Assembly (NCBI GenBank): GCA_014649555.1 | Contig: BMTG01000006.1 | Span: forward strand, 186,001 to 250,000 | Source: Streptomyces globisporus | GTDB lineage: Bacteria > Actinomycetota > Actinomycetes > Streptomycetales > Streptomycetaceae | Direction of reading: 5' to 3' | Length of the DNA: 64,000 nt | Shown here: positions 1 through 7,122 of the stretch, in pieces | Layout of the letters: every line of letters starts with the position of its first letter | How positions within the stretch are numbered: position 1 is the stretch's first letter | Position numbers and translations under genes: made by a program | Notes under the pieces: generated by a model | Told to the model about the DNA's origin: nothing | Database searches by the model: none | The model's input: only the letters and a program-made list of their open reading frames with translations

Positions 1-51
1 CCCGACGCCGTACTGGAACGGCTGCGCGAGGGCCTGGTGGTCCGCGGCTGA
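1..51 (+). CDS. C-terminal end of an unidentified gene (partial)
   Basis: The window opens inside a forward reading frame that ends at TGA at 49-51. Only 16 residues are visible, ending in LREGLVVRG. The frame runs straight into a strong hairpin at 78-131, which fits the end of a real transcription unit. Nothing can be said about function. Confidence 0.55.
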   Translation, partial: PDAVLERLREGLVVRG

Positions 52-77
52 AGCGGACGACCGGGGCGTCGCCACAG

Positions 78-131
78 GTGAAGGGGCCGGTCCGGCCGAG
101 AGAGCTCTCTCGGCCGGACCGGCCCCTTCAC
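78..131. terminator. 54-bp perfect palindrome, bidirectional terminator
   Basis: Both halves (78-104 and 105-131) are perfect reverse complements with no unpaired loop in the duplex; the centre is GAGAGCTCTC. It lies between the end of the partial forward gene and the end of the reverse-strand gene at 150-770, so it can terminate both. It has no T-tract, as is usual in high-GC actinobacteria. Confidence 0.75.
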
Positions 132-149
132 ACGGTCGTACGAACCCCG

Positions 150-770
150 TCACAGGCGTACGAGGCGCTCCGTCAGGTCGCGGTAGTGCTGAAGGGCGAT
201 CCGCAGATCCTCGGTGTCCACCCCGGAGTCCGCGCCGCTCCCGTCCTTCCCGGACCGCAGCCGCCGCCCGCGTTCCGCCAGAGCGGCTCCGAGGTCCGCG
301 ACGACCTCCTCGAACGTGGCGTCGGCGTCCCGCACCGCCCGGTGGGGGTCCTCCACGAATCCGGTCACCGCCTCCTGGATCCGGGCGGTGAAGGCCTCCT
401 GCTCGGCCGGGGCGAACAAGGGCTTGCCCAGTCCCGGGCCGTCCTCGGAGGGCCGCCCCACGGAGTGGGAACCGGCCTCGGGGCCCGTTTCGCCGGGCGC
501 CGTGCGCGGATCCGGGGGCCTGACGGCAGTGGGGTCCGGGGTGTGCGGGGTGCCGCCGACGGAGGTCTCCTGGGCCCCCTCGGCGTGCCCTGCGGAGCCC
601 GGGGCCTGCGTGGGCGGCCGGACCGGATCGGTCTCCTTGCCCGTGACCGTCCTCGTGGCCGGGTCGGGCGCGCCCGGGCGCCTGACAGGCGTACCCGTGT
701 CGATGGGCCCGGCGCCCTTGGGGAGTCCGGTGCCGGCGGCGTCCGTCCCGTCGTTCGGTGTGCGCGTCAT
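150..770 (-). CDS. hypothetical protein, disordered N-terminus
   Basis: Not recognised. The 206-residue product begins with about 110 residues rich in Gly, Pro, Thr and Asp that look disordered. The last 95 residues are more ordered and helical, with charged segments such as FVEDPHRAVRDADATFEEVV and the end LQHYRDLTERLVRL. No signal peptide or membrane segment is seen. The ATG at 770 overlaps the stop of the upstream gene (767-1348) in an ATGA junction, so the two are translationally coupled and probably work together. It ends before a bidirectional hairpin at 78-131. Confidence 0.7.
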   Translation of the reverse strand: MTRTPNDGTDAAGTGLPKGAGPIDTGTPVRRPGAPDPATRTVTGKETDPVRPPTQAPGSAGHAEGAQETSVGGTPHTPDPTAVRPPDPRTAPGETGPEAGSHSVGRPSEDGPGLGKPLFAPAEQEAFTARIQEAVTGFVEDPHRAVRDADATFEEVVADLGAALAERGRRLRSGKDGSGADSGVDTEDLRIALQHYRDLTERLVRL

Positions 771-1348
771 GATGTACCCCGTCCCTTCACCAGATTCCGG
801 TTGCCGTGTTCACGCCCCGACGCGCCGCCCGCGAGCAGGGCGTCGAAGAGCTTGCGGGCCTCGATGAGGGCCTCGCGCCTGTCCTCGGTGCTCGCATCCC
901 CGTTCCGGGCGGTGTGCACCCGGCGGTATCCGTCGACATGCGCGGCGTGGTGCACGGAGATGGCATCCGTACGGTCCTCGAAGTTCTCGCCGTCCGGAAA
1001 ACCGCGCTCGCGCGACAGATCGGCCAGCAGCGCGTCGGCCTCGGCGAGGGAGCGCTCCGGCGATTCGACGAACAGTTCCTGGGCACCCGCCCAGCGGGCG
1101 GCGTACCGCGCACGGGCCTCCTCGGTCAGCGGGCGCTCCTCGATGGCCCCGTGCCGCTTCACCCGTTCGTCGAGTTCCCGCTCGGCCGCCTCCGTGTCGC
1201 CGCCGTGCCGGGCGACCACCCGGTCGTACTCCGGGCCGAAGCGGCTGCGCAGACCCCGGCCGCCGCCGGCGAGGCGTCCACGCAGCAGGAAGAACGCGGC
1301 GATGGCCGCCACGGCGACCACGGCGATGATGATGATCGCTGTCGTCAC
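767..1348 (-). CDS. membrane-anchored hypothetical protein
   Basis: A 193-residue protein with one N-terminal membrane segment (about residues 3-22, TTAIIIIAVVAVAAIAAFFL) followed by a basic stretch, so the remainder probably faces the cytoplasm. The soluble part is helical and charged, with RFGPEYDRVVARHGGDTEAA and a histidine-containing stretch HHAAHVDGYRRVH. Streptomyces genomes carry similar short membrane-anchored proteins of unknown role; I do not know a named family with certainty. The GTG start at 1348 has GGAGGG eight bases upstream. It forms a two-gene unit with 150-770 (ATGA overlap) and diverges from the gene at 1569. Confidence 0.75.
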   Translation of the reverse strand: MTTAIIIIAVVAVAAIAAFFLLRGRLAGGGRGLRSRFGPEYDRVVARHGGDTEAAERELDERVKRHGAIEERPLTEEARARYAARWAGAQELFVESPERSLAEADALLADLSRERGFPDGENFEDRTDAISVHHAAHVDGYRRVHTARNGDASTEDRREALIEARKLFDALLAGGASGREHGNRNLVKGRGTS

Positions 1349-1568
1349 GGCTACCGCCCTCCATGTTCATCGGCCGGTCCGTAGCTCTGCTGTCGCACAG
1401 TGGTCAACCCCTCTCGGTCCGGGTCCGGCGTCAATCGCCGGACGGCGCGCAGGACTTCCGTGTACCCCCGGATTCCGGTTCAAGGCAGCCCGTTGACGGC
1501 GGAAGGCTGCGGGCGGGGCCTCTGTAGGGTGAAAGGGCCGGTTCGGCGGAAGGTCGGAGGGACATGCG

Positions 1569-1973
1569 ATGACAGAGCGCAAACCACCGGGGGTCAGCTT
1601 CGAGTCCTGGGTCGACCGTCAGATCCACGAGGCCCAGGAGCGCGGCGACTTCTCCCGGCTCCCGGGCTTCGGCAAACCGATCGCCGGCCTGGAACGCCCG
1701 TACGACGAGGCCTGGTGGATCAAGCAGAAGATGCAGCGGGAGGGCGTGTCGATGCTGCCGCCCGCGCTGGCCCTGCGCAAAGAGGCGGAGGATGTCCCCG
1801 CCGCGGTGGCCGGGGCCCGCACCGAGTCCGAGGTGAGGCGCATCCTGACCGAGGTGAACGAGAAGATCGAGCGGGCCGTCAGGATGCCCCCCGAGGGCCC
1901 GCCGCTGCACCTCAAGCCCTTCGACGTCGAGGCGACCGTCCGCCGCTGGCGCGAGGAGCACCGCCCGGCCTGA
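1569..1973 (+). CDS. DUF1992 (DnaJ homologue C28-like) domain protein
   Basis: A 134-residue soluble protein. The opening segment contains SWVDRQIHEAQERGDFSRLP and then GFGKPI, the hallmark of the DUF1992 family (conserved domain of DNAJC28-like proteins). It continues with DEAWWIKQKMQREG and a C-terminal helical part ending FDVEATVRRWREEHRPA. No J domain is present. The family's biochemical role is unknown. It stands alone, divergent from 767-1348, with a purine-rich GGTCGGAGGGACATGCG leader before the ATG. Confidence 0.88.
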   Translation: MTERKPPGVSFESWVDRQIHEAQERGDFSRLPGFGKPIAGLERPYDEAWWIKQKMQREGVSMLPPALALRKEAEDVPAAVAGARTESEVRRILTEVNEKIERAVRMPPEGPPLHLKPFDVEATVRRWREEHRPA

Positions 1974-1992
1974 GAGCCGCCGCCACGGGGCG

Positions 1993-2535
1993 GTGCCTGA
2001 TAATCGACGTATGGAACCGGGCAGCGCAGGACGACGACTGGAACCGGGCAGCGCAGGACGACGACGCGGGCGCTCCCCACGGCGTGCCGACGTGGTGATC
2101 CGCCGGGCCGTGGCGCGCGACGCCGCCCGGCTGACCCGGCTGGTCCGTACGTCACGCGCCTACGAGGGCCCGTACGCCCCGATGGTCGCGGGCTACCGGG
2201 TCGGACCGGACTACATCGAGGTACACAGGGTCTTCGTCGCCGCCGACGGTGCCACGGGCCAGGTGCTCGGCTTCTACGCGCTGCTCCTCGACCCGCCCGA
2301 ACTGGACCTGATGTTCGTCGCCGACGCCGCCCAGGGGCTCGGCATCGGCCGACTGCTCGCCGAGCATCTGCGCGAGGAGGCCCGCGGCGCCGGGCTCACG
2401 GGCGTCCGGATCGTCTCCCACCCGCCCGCCGAGGGCTTCTACCGGAGCATCGGCGCCGAACCGGTCGGTACGGTCCCGGCGCGCCCGCCGGCGGTGATGT
2501 GGGACCGCCCCGAACTCCTGCTCAGGACCGGCTGA
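1993..2535 (+). CDS. GNAT family N-acetyltransferase
   Basis: A GCN5-related acetyltransferase that would transfer acetyl from acetyl-CoA to an amine; substrate unknown. The fold starts at about residue 34 (VVIRRAVARDAARLTRLV) and shows LDLMFVADAAQGLGIGRLLAEHL, the motif A loop (Q-G-L-G-I-G) that binds the CoA pyrophosphate, then GFYRSIGAEPVG near the end. The GTG at 1993 gives 180 residues, but the first 33 are basic and made of a 9-residue repeat encoded by a 27-bp tandem duplication. A GTG at 2092 would give a typical-length GNAT protein without the repeat, so the start is uncertain. It converges on the VOC gene at 2573. Confidence 0.85.
   Translation: MPDNRRMEPGSAGRRLEPGSAGRRRGRSPRRADVVIRRAVARDAARLTRLVRTSRAYEGPYAPMVAGYRVGPDYIEVHRVFVAADGATGQVLGFYALLLDPPELDLMFVADAAQGLGIGRLLAEHLREEARGAGLTGVRIVSHPPAEGFYRSIGAEPVGTVPARPPAVMWDRPELLLRTG
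2012..2065. repeat. 27-bp perfect tandem duplication, two copies
   Basis: Copies at 2012-2038 and 2039-2065 are identical, beginning TGGAACCGGGCAGCGCAGGA. The unit is a multiple of three, so in the GNAT frame it encodes LEPGSAGRR twice. It lies at or just upstream of the true start of the acetyltransferase and may be part of a variable N-terminal tail or 5' leader. Confidence 0.95.
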
Positions 2536-2542
2536 GGCCCCC

Positions 2543-2570
2543 GGCCCGGGACGTCACTTGTCCCGGTGCC
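2543..2570. terminator. hairpin between convergent genes
   Basis: CCGGGAC (2546-2552) pairs with GTCCCGG (2560-2566) across a 7-base loop, extended by GGC (2543-2545) with GCC (2568-2570) past a one-base bulge. It sits between the converging stops of the GNAT and VOC genes, so it can act in both directions. Confidence 0.5.
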
Positions 2571-2572
2571 GG

Positions 2573-2953
2573 TCAGCCGCCGTACGGGCGGGTGATCAGC
2601 TCCAGCCAATGACCGCCGGGATCGGGGAAGTACACACCCCGCCCGCCGTCATTGCGGTTGATCTCGCCGGGGTGCTTCCGCTGGGGATCGGCGTAGAACT
2701 CGATTCCCAGCGCCTGGATCTTCGCGAACGCGGAGTCGAACTCCGCCTCCGAGATGAGGAAGGCGTAGTGCTGCGGGGTGATCGAAGCGGCGGGGATCGT
2801 CGCGAAATCCAGCGTGACGCTGTTCGCGAGAACGACCGGAATGAACGGACCCCACTCCTCGCCGACCGTCAGATCCAGCAGATCCGCGAAGAATTCGGCG
2901 GACTCGCGGTTGTCCTTGCAGTGGACGATGGTGTGGTTCAACTCGACTGACAC
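2573..2953 (-). CDS. VOC family protein (glyoxalase/bleomycin resistance fold)
   Basis: A 126-residue single-domain-size VOC protein. It begins ELNHTIVHCKDNRESAEFFADLL, the paired beta-alpha-beta opening with a metal-ligand-type His, and ends VYFPDPGGHWLELITRPY, the DPxGHxxEL motif with the C-terminal metal-ligand Glu. VOC proteins may be isomerases, dioxygenases or resistance proteins; nothing here fixes the substrate. It is transcribed alone on the reverse strand. Confidence 0.88.
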   Translation of the reverse strand: MSVELNHTIVHCKDNRESAEFFADLLDLTVGEEWGPFIPVVLANSVTLDFATIPAASITPQHYAFLISEAEFDSAFAKIQALGIEFYADPQRKHPGEINRNDGGRGVYFPDPGGHWLELITRPYGG

Positions 2954-3162
2954 GGTGGAATGCCTCCAACGGGCATCTCACGGGCTACCTCCACGCCTCA
3001 CCCGGCCGGTGACCGACGCGCGATGCCCTGCGGCGATCTTAGACGCGCCGCACCGCCAGGTCGAGCGCGTTCGGGAATGGCCCCGCGCCGACGGGGCACC
3101 TGTAGTCCCGAATCGAACGTCTGTCTAAGCGCCCCGGTCGGGTCGAGACGAGGAGAACACCG

Positions 3163-3687
3163 ATGACGGAGACCCATGGCAGAGGCCGCGAGGAGACCCA
3201 GGAGGAGCGGGCGGACCGGCAGTGGACCGAGCTCCTCCAGGAACTGCGCGTCGCGCAGACCGGGGTGCAGATCCTCTTCGGCTTCATGCTCGCGGTGGTC
3301 TTCCAGGAGCGGTTCGCGGACCTGTCGGACGTCGACCGGAACATCTATGTGGTGACCGTGATGCTGGGCGCGGCGACCGCGGCGACGCTCATCGGCCCCG
3401 TCTCGTACCACCGGCTCCTCACGGGCCGCCGGATGAAGCCCCAGACGGTGATCTGGGCCTCGCGCATGACCGTTCTCGGCCTGGTCCTCCTGTTCTGCAC
3501 CATGTGCTCGACGCTGCTGCTGATCATGCGCGTCGCCCTGCACAACCAACTGGCCCTCTGGCTGGTCGGCGGGATGGCGCTGTGGTTCCTGCTCTGCTGG
3601 TTCGGCTTCCCGCTGTGGGCCGTCGCCAAGGGGCGCTCCGGCCCGCGCGTGGGCGACACGTTCGACCGGGGGAGCGGCCAGGCCTGA
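3163..3687 (+). CDS. DUF6328 family four-helix membrane protein
   Basis: A 174-residue integral membrane protein. A charged cytoplasmic N-terminus (about 25 residues) is followed by VAQTGVQILFGFMLAVVFQE and three more hydrophobic helices at about residues 60-82, 98-122 and 129-152. This layout and the QTGVQxLFGF signature match the actinobacterial family DUF6328, whose role is unknown. The ATG has GAGGAGA about eight bases upstream. The 209-base leader region 2954-3162 holds no other gene that I can support. Confidence 0.85.
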   Translation: MTETHGRGREETQEERADRQWTELLQELRVAQTGVQILFGFMLAVVFQERFADLSDVDRNIYVVTVMLGAATAATLIGPVSYHRLLTGRRMKPQTVIWASRMTVLGLVLLFCTMCSTLLLIMRVALHNQLALWLVGGMALWFLLCWFGFPLWAVAKGRSGPRVGDTFDRGSGQA

Positions 3688-3694
3688 GTGCAGG

Positions 3695-4507
3695 TCAGGC
3701 GGGGCTGCGCACATCGGTCACCGCGAACAGGGCGCCGTCCGGATCGCGCAGCGTGACCTCGGTGCCTTCGAAACCGGTGCGGTCCTCGACGAGGGTGCCG
3801 CCGTGCCGCTCGGCCGCGGCGACCGTCTCCGCGAGGTCCGCCACCGGGAACTGGACCTGCCAGTGCGGCCGCACCAGCGGGTCGACCGCGGACTCCACGG
3901 CACCGGAGCTGATCCGGGCCAGCGGATGGCCCCCGCACCGCACGATGACCTCCTCGCCCTCGTACGCGACATCGCAGCCCCCCGGCCGCCCGCTCGCCCA
4001 GTCGAGCACCTCGCCGTAGAAGATCGCCGCGTCGAAGGCGTTCCGGGTGCGCAGCCGCAGCCAGGCGTGCGCGTGGTCGGCCGGGGCCGGCGGCGACGTG
4101 GAGGGCTCGGTGCGCTCCCACAGGCCGAAGGCGGCCCCGTCCCGGTCCGAGGCCAGCACCCCGCGCCCCTTGCCGAGCGTCAGCGGGCCCACCGCGACCG
4201 TCCCGCTGCGCTCGCGGATCCGGGCGGCGGCCACGTTCGCGTCCTCGACCGAGAAGTACGGCGTCCAGGCCACCGCGACCTGGAACGCCGAGGAGACGGC
4301 GAAGAGGCCGGCCACCGGGACCTGACCGCGGTAGGCGACCGAGAAGTCGGACCCGAGCCGCCCGGGGCGGAACGACCAGCCCAGCACCTGGGAGTAGAAC
4401 CGCTCGGCGGCCTCCCGGTGCCGCGTCATGAGGGTGACCCAGCACGGTGCGGCCGGCCCTGTCAGGGGCGCTGCCGAGGAGGCCGTACGGGGATCGCTTC
4501 CGGTCAT
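3695..4507 (-). CDS. VOC family protein with two glyoxalase-fold domains
   Basis: A 270-residue protein with two tandem VOC domains. Domain 1 (about residues 20-135) starts PCWVTLMTRHREAAERFYSQ and ends DRDGAAFGLWE. Domain 2 (about 145-265) starts AHAWLRLRTRNAFDAAIFYG and ends EGTEVTLRDPDGALFAV. The metal-ligand positions are not clear in either domain, so this may be a binding protein rather than an enzyme. Such double-domain proteins are common in Streptomyces. Its stop lies 7 bases from the converging DUF6328 gene. Confidence 0.85.
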   Translation of the reverse strand: MTGSDPRTASSAAPLTGPAAPCWVTLMTRHREAAERFYSQVLGWSFRPGRLGSDFSVAYRGQVPVAGLFAVSSAFQVAVAWTPYFSVEDANVAAARIRERSGTVAVGPLTLGKGRGVLASDRDGAAFGLWERTEPSTSPPAPADHAHAWLRLRTRNAFDAAIFYGEVLDWASGRPGGCDVAYEGEEVIVRCGGHPLARISSGAVESAVDPLVRPHWQVQFPVADLAETVAAAERHGGTLVEDRTGFEGTEVTLRDPDGALFAVTDVRSPA

Positions 4508-4573
4508 GGTCCACTGCCTTCGTCGGGGAGCGGCGTCCTGCCCGGCCGCTGCGGTCCAGCAACCAGCCTCGAC

Positions 4574-4602
4574 CGGCCCGCCCGGTCCCGCAACGCGGGC
4601 CG
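4574..4602 (-). terminator. hairpin downstream of the CDF transporter
   Basis: CGGCCCGC (4574-4581) pairs with GCGGGCCG (4595-4602) across a 13-base loop. It lies just past the stop of the reverse-strand transporter gene at 4617. Confidence 0.4.
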
Positions 4603-4616
4603 GGCGCCGGACCGGG

Positions 4617-5534
4617 TCACAGCCCGGTGCGCGGCGGGGCGTTCGTGACGTCGAGGAAGACCTGGTCGGCCTGCGGCCACCGGTCGGCCATCGCCTCGCG
4701 GATGCGCATCGAGACCTCCTCGATGCGCTCGCTGTCGATGCCGGGGGCGAGGTCGATACGGGCGGCCACCAGGACCGAGTCCATGCCGAGGCGCATCGTG
4801 AGCAGCTCGGCCACGTTGTCGATCTCGCTCTGGCGCATCAGGAAGCCCACCAGTTCGCGGCGCAGTTCGGGATCGACGGCCTCGCCGATCAGCTGGTCGC
4901 GGGCGTCCCGTCCGAGCCGGAAGGCCACGTAGACGAGCAGCAGCCCGATCCCCAGCGAGGCCATCGCCTCCCACACCACACTTCCGGTGGCGAGGCGCAG
5001 GGACATGCCCGCCATCGCCAGGGTCACGCCGAGGACCGCTGTGCTGTCCTCCGCGATGACGGTACGGAGCGCCGGGTCCAGCGAGCCGGGCTTCTCACCG
5101 CGAGCCTGGTGCAGGGCGCGGGTGAGGGAGGTGGCCTCGGCGACGAAGGCGACGCCGAGGACGATCAGACCGGCCGTGTAGCCCTCGGGGGATTCATCGT
5201 GATCGTCCCGGCGGAGTGCGGAAAGCCCCTGGTAGAACGAGAAGCAACCGCCCATCACGAAGATCCCGACAGCGGCCAGCAGCGCCCAGAAGAAGCGCTC
5301 CTTGCCGTATCCGAACGGATGGCGGGCGTCGGCGGGACGGCGGCTGCGCCGGAGCGCGGCGAGGAGGAACACCTCGTTCAGGCTGTCGGCGACCGAGTGG
5401 GCGGCCTCCGACAGCAGGGCGGGGGAGCCGGAAGCCAGTCCGCCCACGGTCTTGGCCGCCGCGATCACGAGGTTGGCCGCGAGCGCGACCAGGACCGTGA
5501 GACGAGTCCGTCGGTCGGCGGCCGAGCCGGCCAT
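4617..5534 (-). CDS. cation diffusion facilitator family transporter
   Basis: A 305-residue inner membrane exporter of divalent metal ions, probably proton-driven. It has the usual six-helix CDF core. Helix 2 carries SEAAHSVADSLNE with His46 and Asp50 of the metal site, and helix 5 carries an AEDSTAVLG segment with acidic residues at the position expected for the second half-site. The cytoplasmic C-terminal domain (about 205-305) ends QADQVFLDVTNAP. Metal preference cannot be read safely. The ATG at 5534 is preferred over GTG at 5537 because AGGAGG lies five bases upstream of it. It follows 5592-5933 on the same strand after 57 bases. Confidence 0.92.
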   Translation of the reverse strand: MAGSAADRRTRLTVLVALAANLVIAAAKTVGGLASGSPALLSEAAHSVADSLNEVFLLAALRRSRRPADARHPFGYGKERFFWALLAAVGIFVMGGCFSFYQGLSALRRDDHDESPEGYTAGLIVLGVAFVAEATSLTRALHQARGEKPGSLDPALRTVIAEDSTAVLGVTLAMAGMSLRLATGSVVWEAMASLGIGLLLVYVAFRLGRDARDQLIGEAVDPELRRELVGFLMRQSEIDNVAELLTMRLGMDSVLVAARIDLAPGIDSERIEEVSMRIREAMADRWPQADQVFLDVTNAPPRTGL

Positions 5535-5591
5535 CACTACCTCCTGGACAGAGGGGGCCGGCGTGACGCGCCCCCCTGGGGGACGGGCGGG

Positions 5592-5933
5592 TCAGTTGCG
5601 AGGCTGTTCTTCGTCGGGCGGCAGCGGGCCGTTGCCGTGGTCCTTCAGCTCGTACGGCGACAGGGCGTGGCCGTCCTCGGGGAAGCGGTCGGAGGAATGC
5701 GGATCGGTCTGCTCGATGTGTGTACGCCGCTCGGGCTTCGTCGGCTGCTCATGGGGCTGGGGCGGCGGCGGCTCGGCGTCGTGCTTGCGCTTGCTGAGCA
5801 CGAAACCGCCGATCAGCAGGGCCACGACGGCCAGCGCCACGACGCCCATGAAGATCCCCAGAGCCCCCGTGCCGTCCGCGAGCGGGATCTCGGCGGGCGC
5901 ATTGGCCGCATTGACTGCCTTCAGAACATCCAT
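5592..5933 (-). CDS. small single-pass membrane protein, DUF6479-like
   Basis: A 113-residue protein with a short extracellular N-terminus, one membrane segment at about residues 24-45 (ALGIFMGVVALAVVALLIGG), a basic stop-transfer SKRKH and a Pro-rich cytoplasmic tail with RFPEDGHALSPYELKDHGNG. The single helix, the Pro-rich linker and the PYELK/HGNG ending resemble the Streptomyces family DUF6479; that call is from memory. No Shine-Dalgarno precedes the ATG, and a stress-sigma-like promoter lies just upstream, so the mRNA may be leaderless. Confidence 0.65.
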   Translation of the reverse strand: MDVLKAVNAANAPAEIPLADGTGALGIFMGVVALAVVALLIGGFVLSKRKHDAEPPPPQPHEQPTKPERRTHIEQTDPHSSDRFPEDGHALSPYELKDHGNGPLPPDEEQPRN

Positions 5934-5942
5934 GTCATCGGC

Positions 5943-5967
5943 ATACCCCGAGAGAAGGGCATCAGTC
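5943..5967 (-). promoter_or_regulatory. possible SigB-family promoter
   Basis: On the reverse strand GACT (5967-5964), 15 bases, then GGGTAT (5948-5943) fit the Streptomyces SigB-group pattern GNNT-N14-16-GGGTAY. The -10 element lies about 10 bases before the ATG at 5933, so transcription would start at or next to the start codon. Confidence 0.35.
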
Positions 5968-6087
5968 AGCTATTCACAGCAATTCATGTTTTATGGGTAT
6001 CTCAGGGGAAACGGGTTTCACCACCGCGCGTCAGGACACCCCTCCTGCCCGCACTCCGGAAGTTCAGGCATCTCGGAAGGAACCACG

Positions 6088-6477
6088 GTGAACAGCACTC
6101 CCGAGCAGAGCGGCGAGGATCATCCGGCGGGCCGGGAGGTGGTGGTCTCGCTCAGCCGCTGCGACACCGAGGACGCCCGGACCGTGTTCGACGTGCTCGC
6201 CACCGGCTTCGCCTCCGACCACCCGATGGGCGAGACCCCCGAGCAGACCTCCGGCCCCCGTCCGACCGTCTGGGTCACCACCGTCGACGTCTCCGAGCCG
6301 AAGGCCGACGCCACCCCCGCCCACCTCACCGCACCGGTCACGGTGGACGCCCAGGGCGGCTACTGGGCCGTCGACCGGCTGCGTGCCCACCTCACCGGGG
6401 CCTTCGAGGTGAGAGTCGTCGGCACGGCCGCCGGGGACCAGGAGCAGGAGGTCCGGCTGCGGCTGCAGAGCCGCTGA
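6088..6477 (+). CDS. hypothetical protein
   Basis: A 129-residue soluble protein that I do not recognise. It has an N-terminal alpha/beta stretch VVVSLSRCDTEDARTVFDVL, a Pro/Thr-rich centre, and a C-terminal stretch AVDRLRAHLTGAFEVRVVGT that reads as a helix and strands. No signal peptide or membrane segment. GTG at 6088 is chosen because GGAAGG ends seven bases upstream; no other in-frame start has a comparable site. The AT-rich stretch at 5965-6010 upstream is the likely promoter region. It precedes the molybdenum enzyme operon by 84 bases, but nothing links it functionally. Confidence 0.7.
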   Translation: MNSTPEQSGEDHPAGREVVVSLSRCDTEDARTVFDVLATGFASDHPMGETPEQTSGPRPTVWVTTVDVSEPKADATPAHLTAPVTVDAQGGYWAVDRLRAHLTGAFEVRVVGTAAGDQEQEVRLRLQSR

Positions 6478-6561
6478 CCGCCCGGACGAGGACACACCCG
6501 GAACACGACCGAAAACCACCGGGGGCGGGACCTGCCCCGCGGCGAAGCGAAAGGCGCGCGC

Positions 6562-7122
6562 ATGGATTCCCTCGCTCTCGGAGCGGACCTCGGACCGGAA
6601 CCGGTCGTCGACGAACACTCCCCGGTGACCCTGTTCGTCAACGGCGAGGAGACGACGCTGACCGTCGACCACCGCGCCACCGTCCTGGAGACGCTCCGGG
6701 AGCGCTTCGGCCTCACCGGAGCGAAGAAGGGCTGCGACCACGGCCAGTGCGGTGCCTGCACCGTCCTCGTCGAGGGGCGGCGGATCAACAGCTGCCTGCT
6801 GCTCGCCGTCACCCAGGACGGCGCCACGATCACCACGGTGGAAGGGCTCGCCGACGGCGAGAGCCTGCACCCGGTGCAGCAGGCGTTCGTCGAGCGGGAC
6901 GCCCTCCAGTGCGGCTTCTGCACTCCGGGCCAGATCTGCTCGGCCGTCGGCATGCTTCGTGAGGCCGCCGACGGGCGCCCCTCGCACATCACCGATCCGG
7001 ATACCGCGACCGGGCCGGTCGCACTCGACGCCGACGAGATCCGGGAACGCATGAGCGGCAACCTGTGCCGGTGCGGGGCCTACCCCCGGATCGTCGAAGC
7101 CATCGAGGACGTGATCGAGTGA
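6562..7122 (+). CDS. 2Fe-2S subunit of a molybdenum hydroxylase (PaoA/XdhC-small type)
   Basis: The iron-sulfur subunit that passes electrons from the molybdenum site to FAD. It is 186 residues with two [2Fe-2S] domains. The plant-ferredoxin-like cluster uses Cys58, Cys63, Cys66 and Cys78 (GCDHGQCGACTV and NSC); the helical cluster uses Cys117, Cys120, Cys169 and Cys171 (CGFCTPGQ and CRCG). An extra N-terminal tail of about 20 residues is present; no twin-arginine signal is seen, so a cytoplasmic enzyme is likely. It is the first gene of a tight three-gene operon, overlapping the next gene by four bases. Confidence 0.93.
   Translation: MDSLALGADLGPEPVVDEHSPVTLFVNGEETTLTVDHRATVLETLRERFGLTGAKKGCDHGQCGACTVLVEGRRINSCLLLAVTQDGATITTVEGLADGESLHPVQQAFVERDALQCGFCTPGQICSAVGMLREAADGRPSHITDPDTATGPVALDADEIRERMSGNLCRCGAYPRIVEAIEDVIE

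Noticed and set aside
4428-6962. 844-codon forward frame across the CDF transporter and the 2Fe-2S subunit
   Set aside because: It crosses several supported genes on both strands and shows no family motifs.
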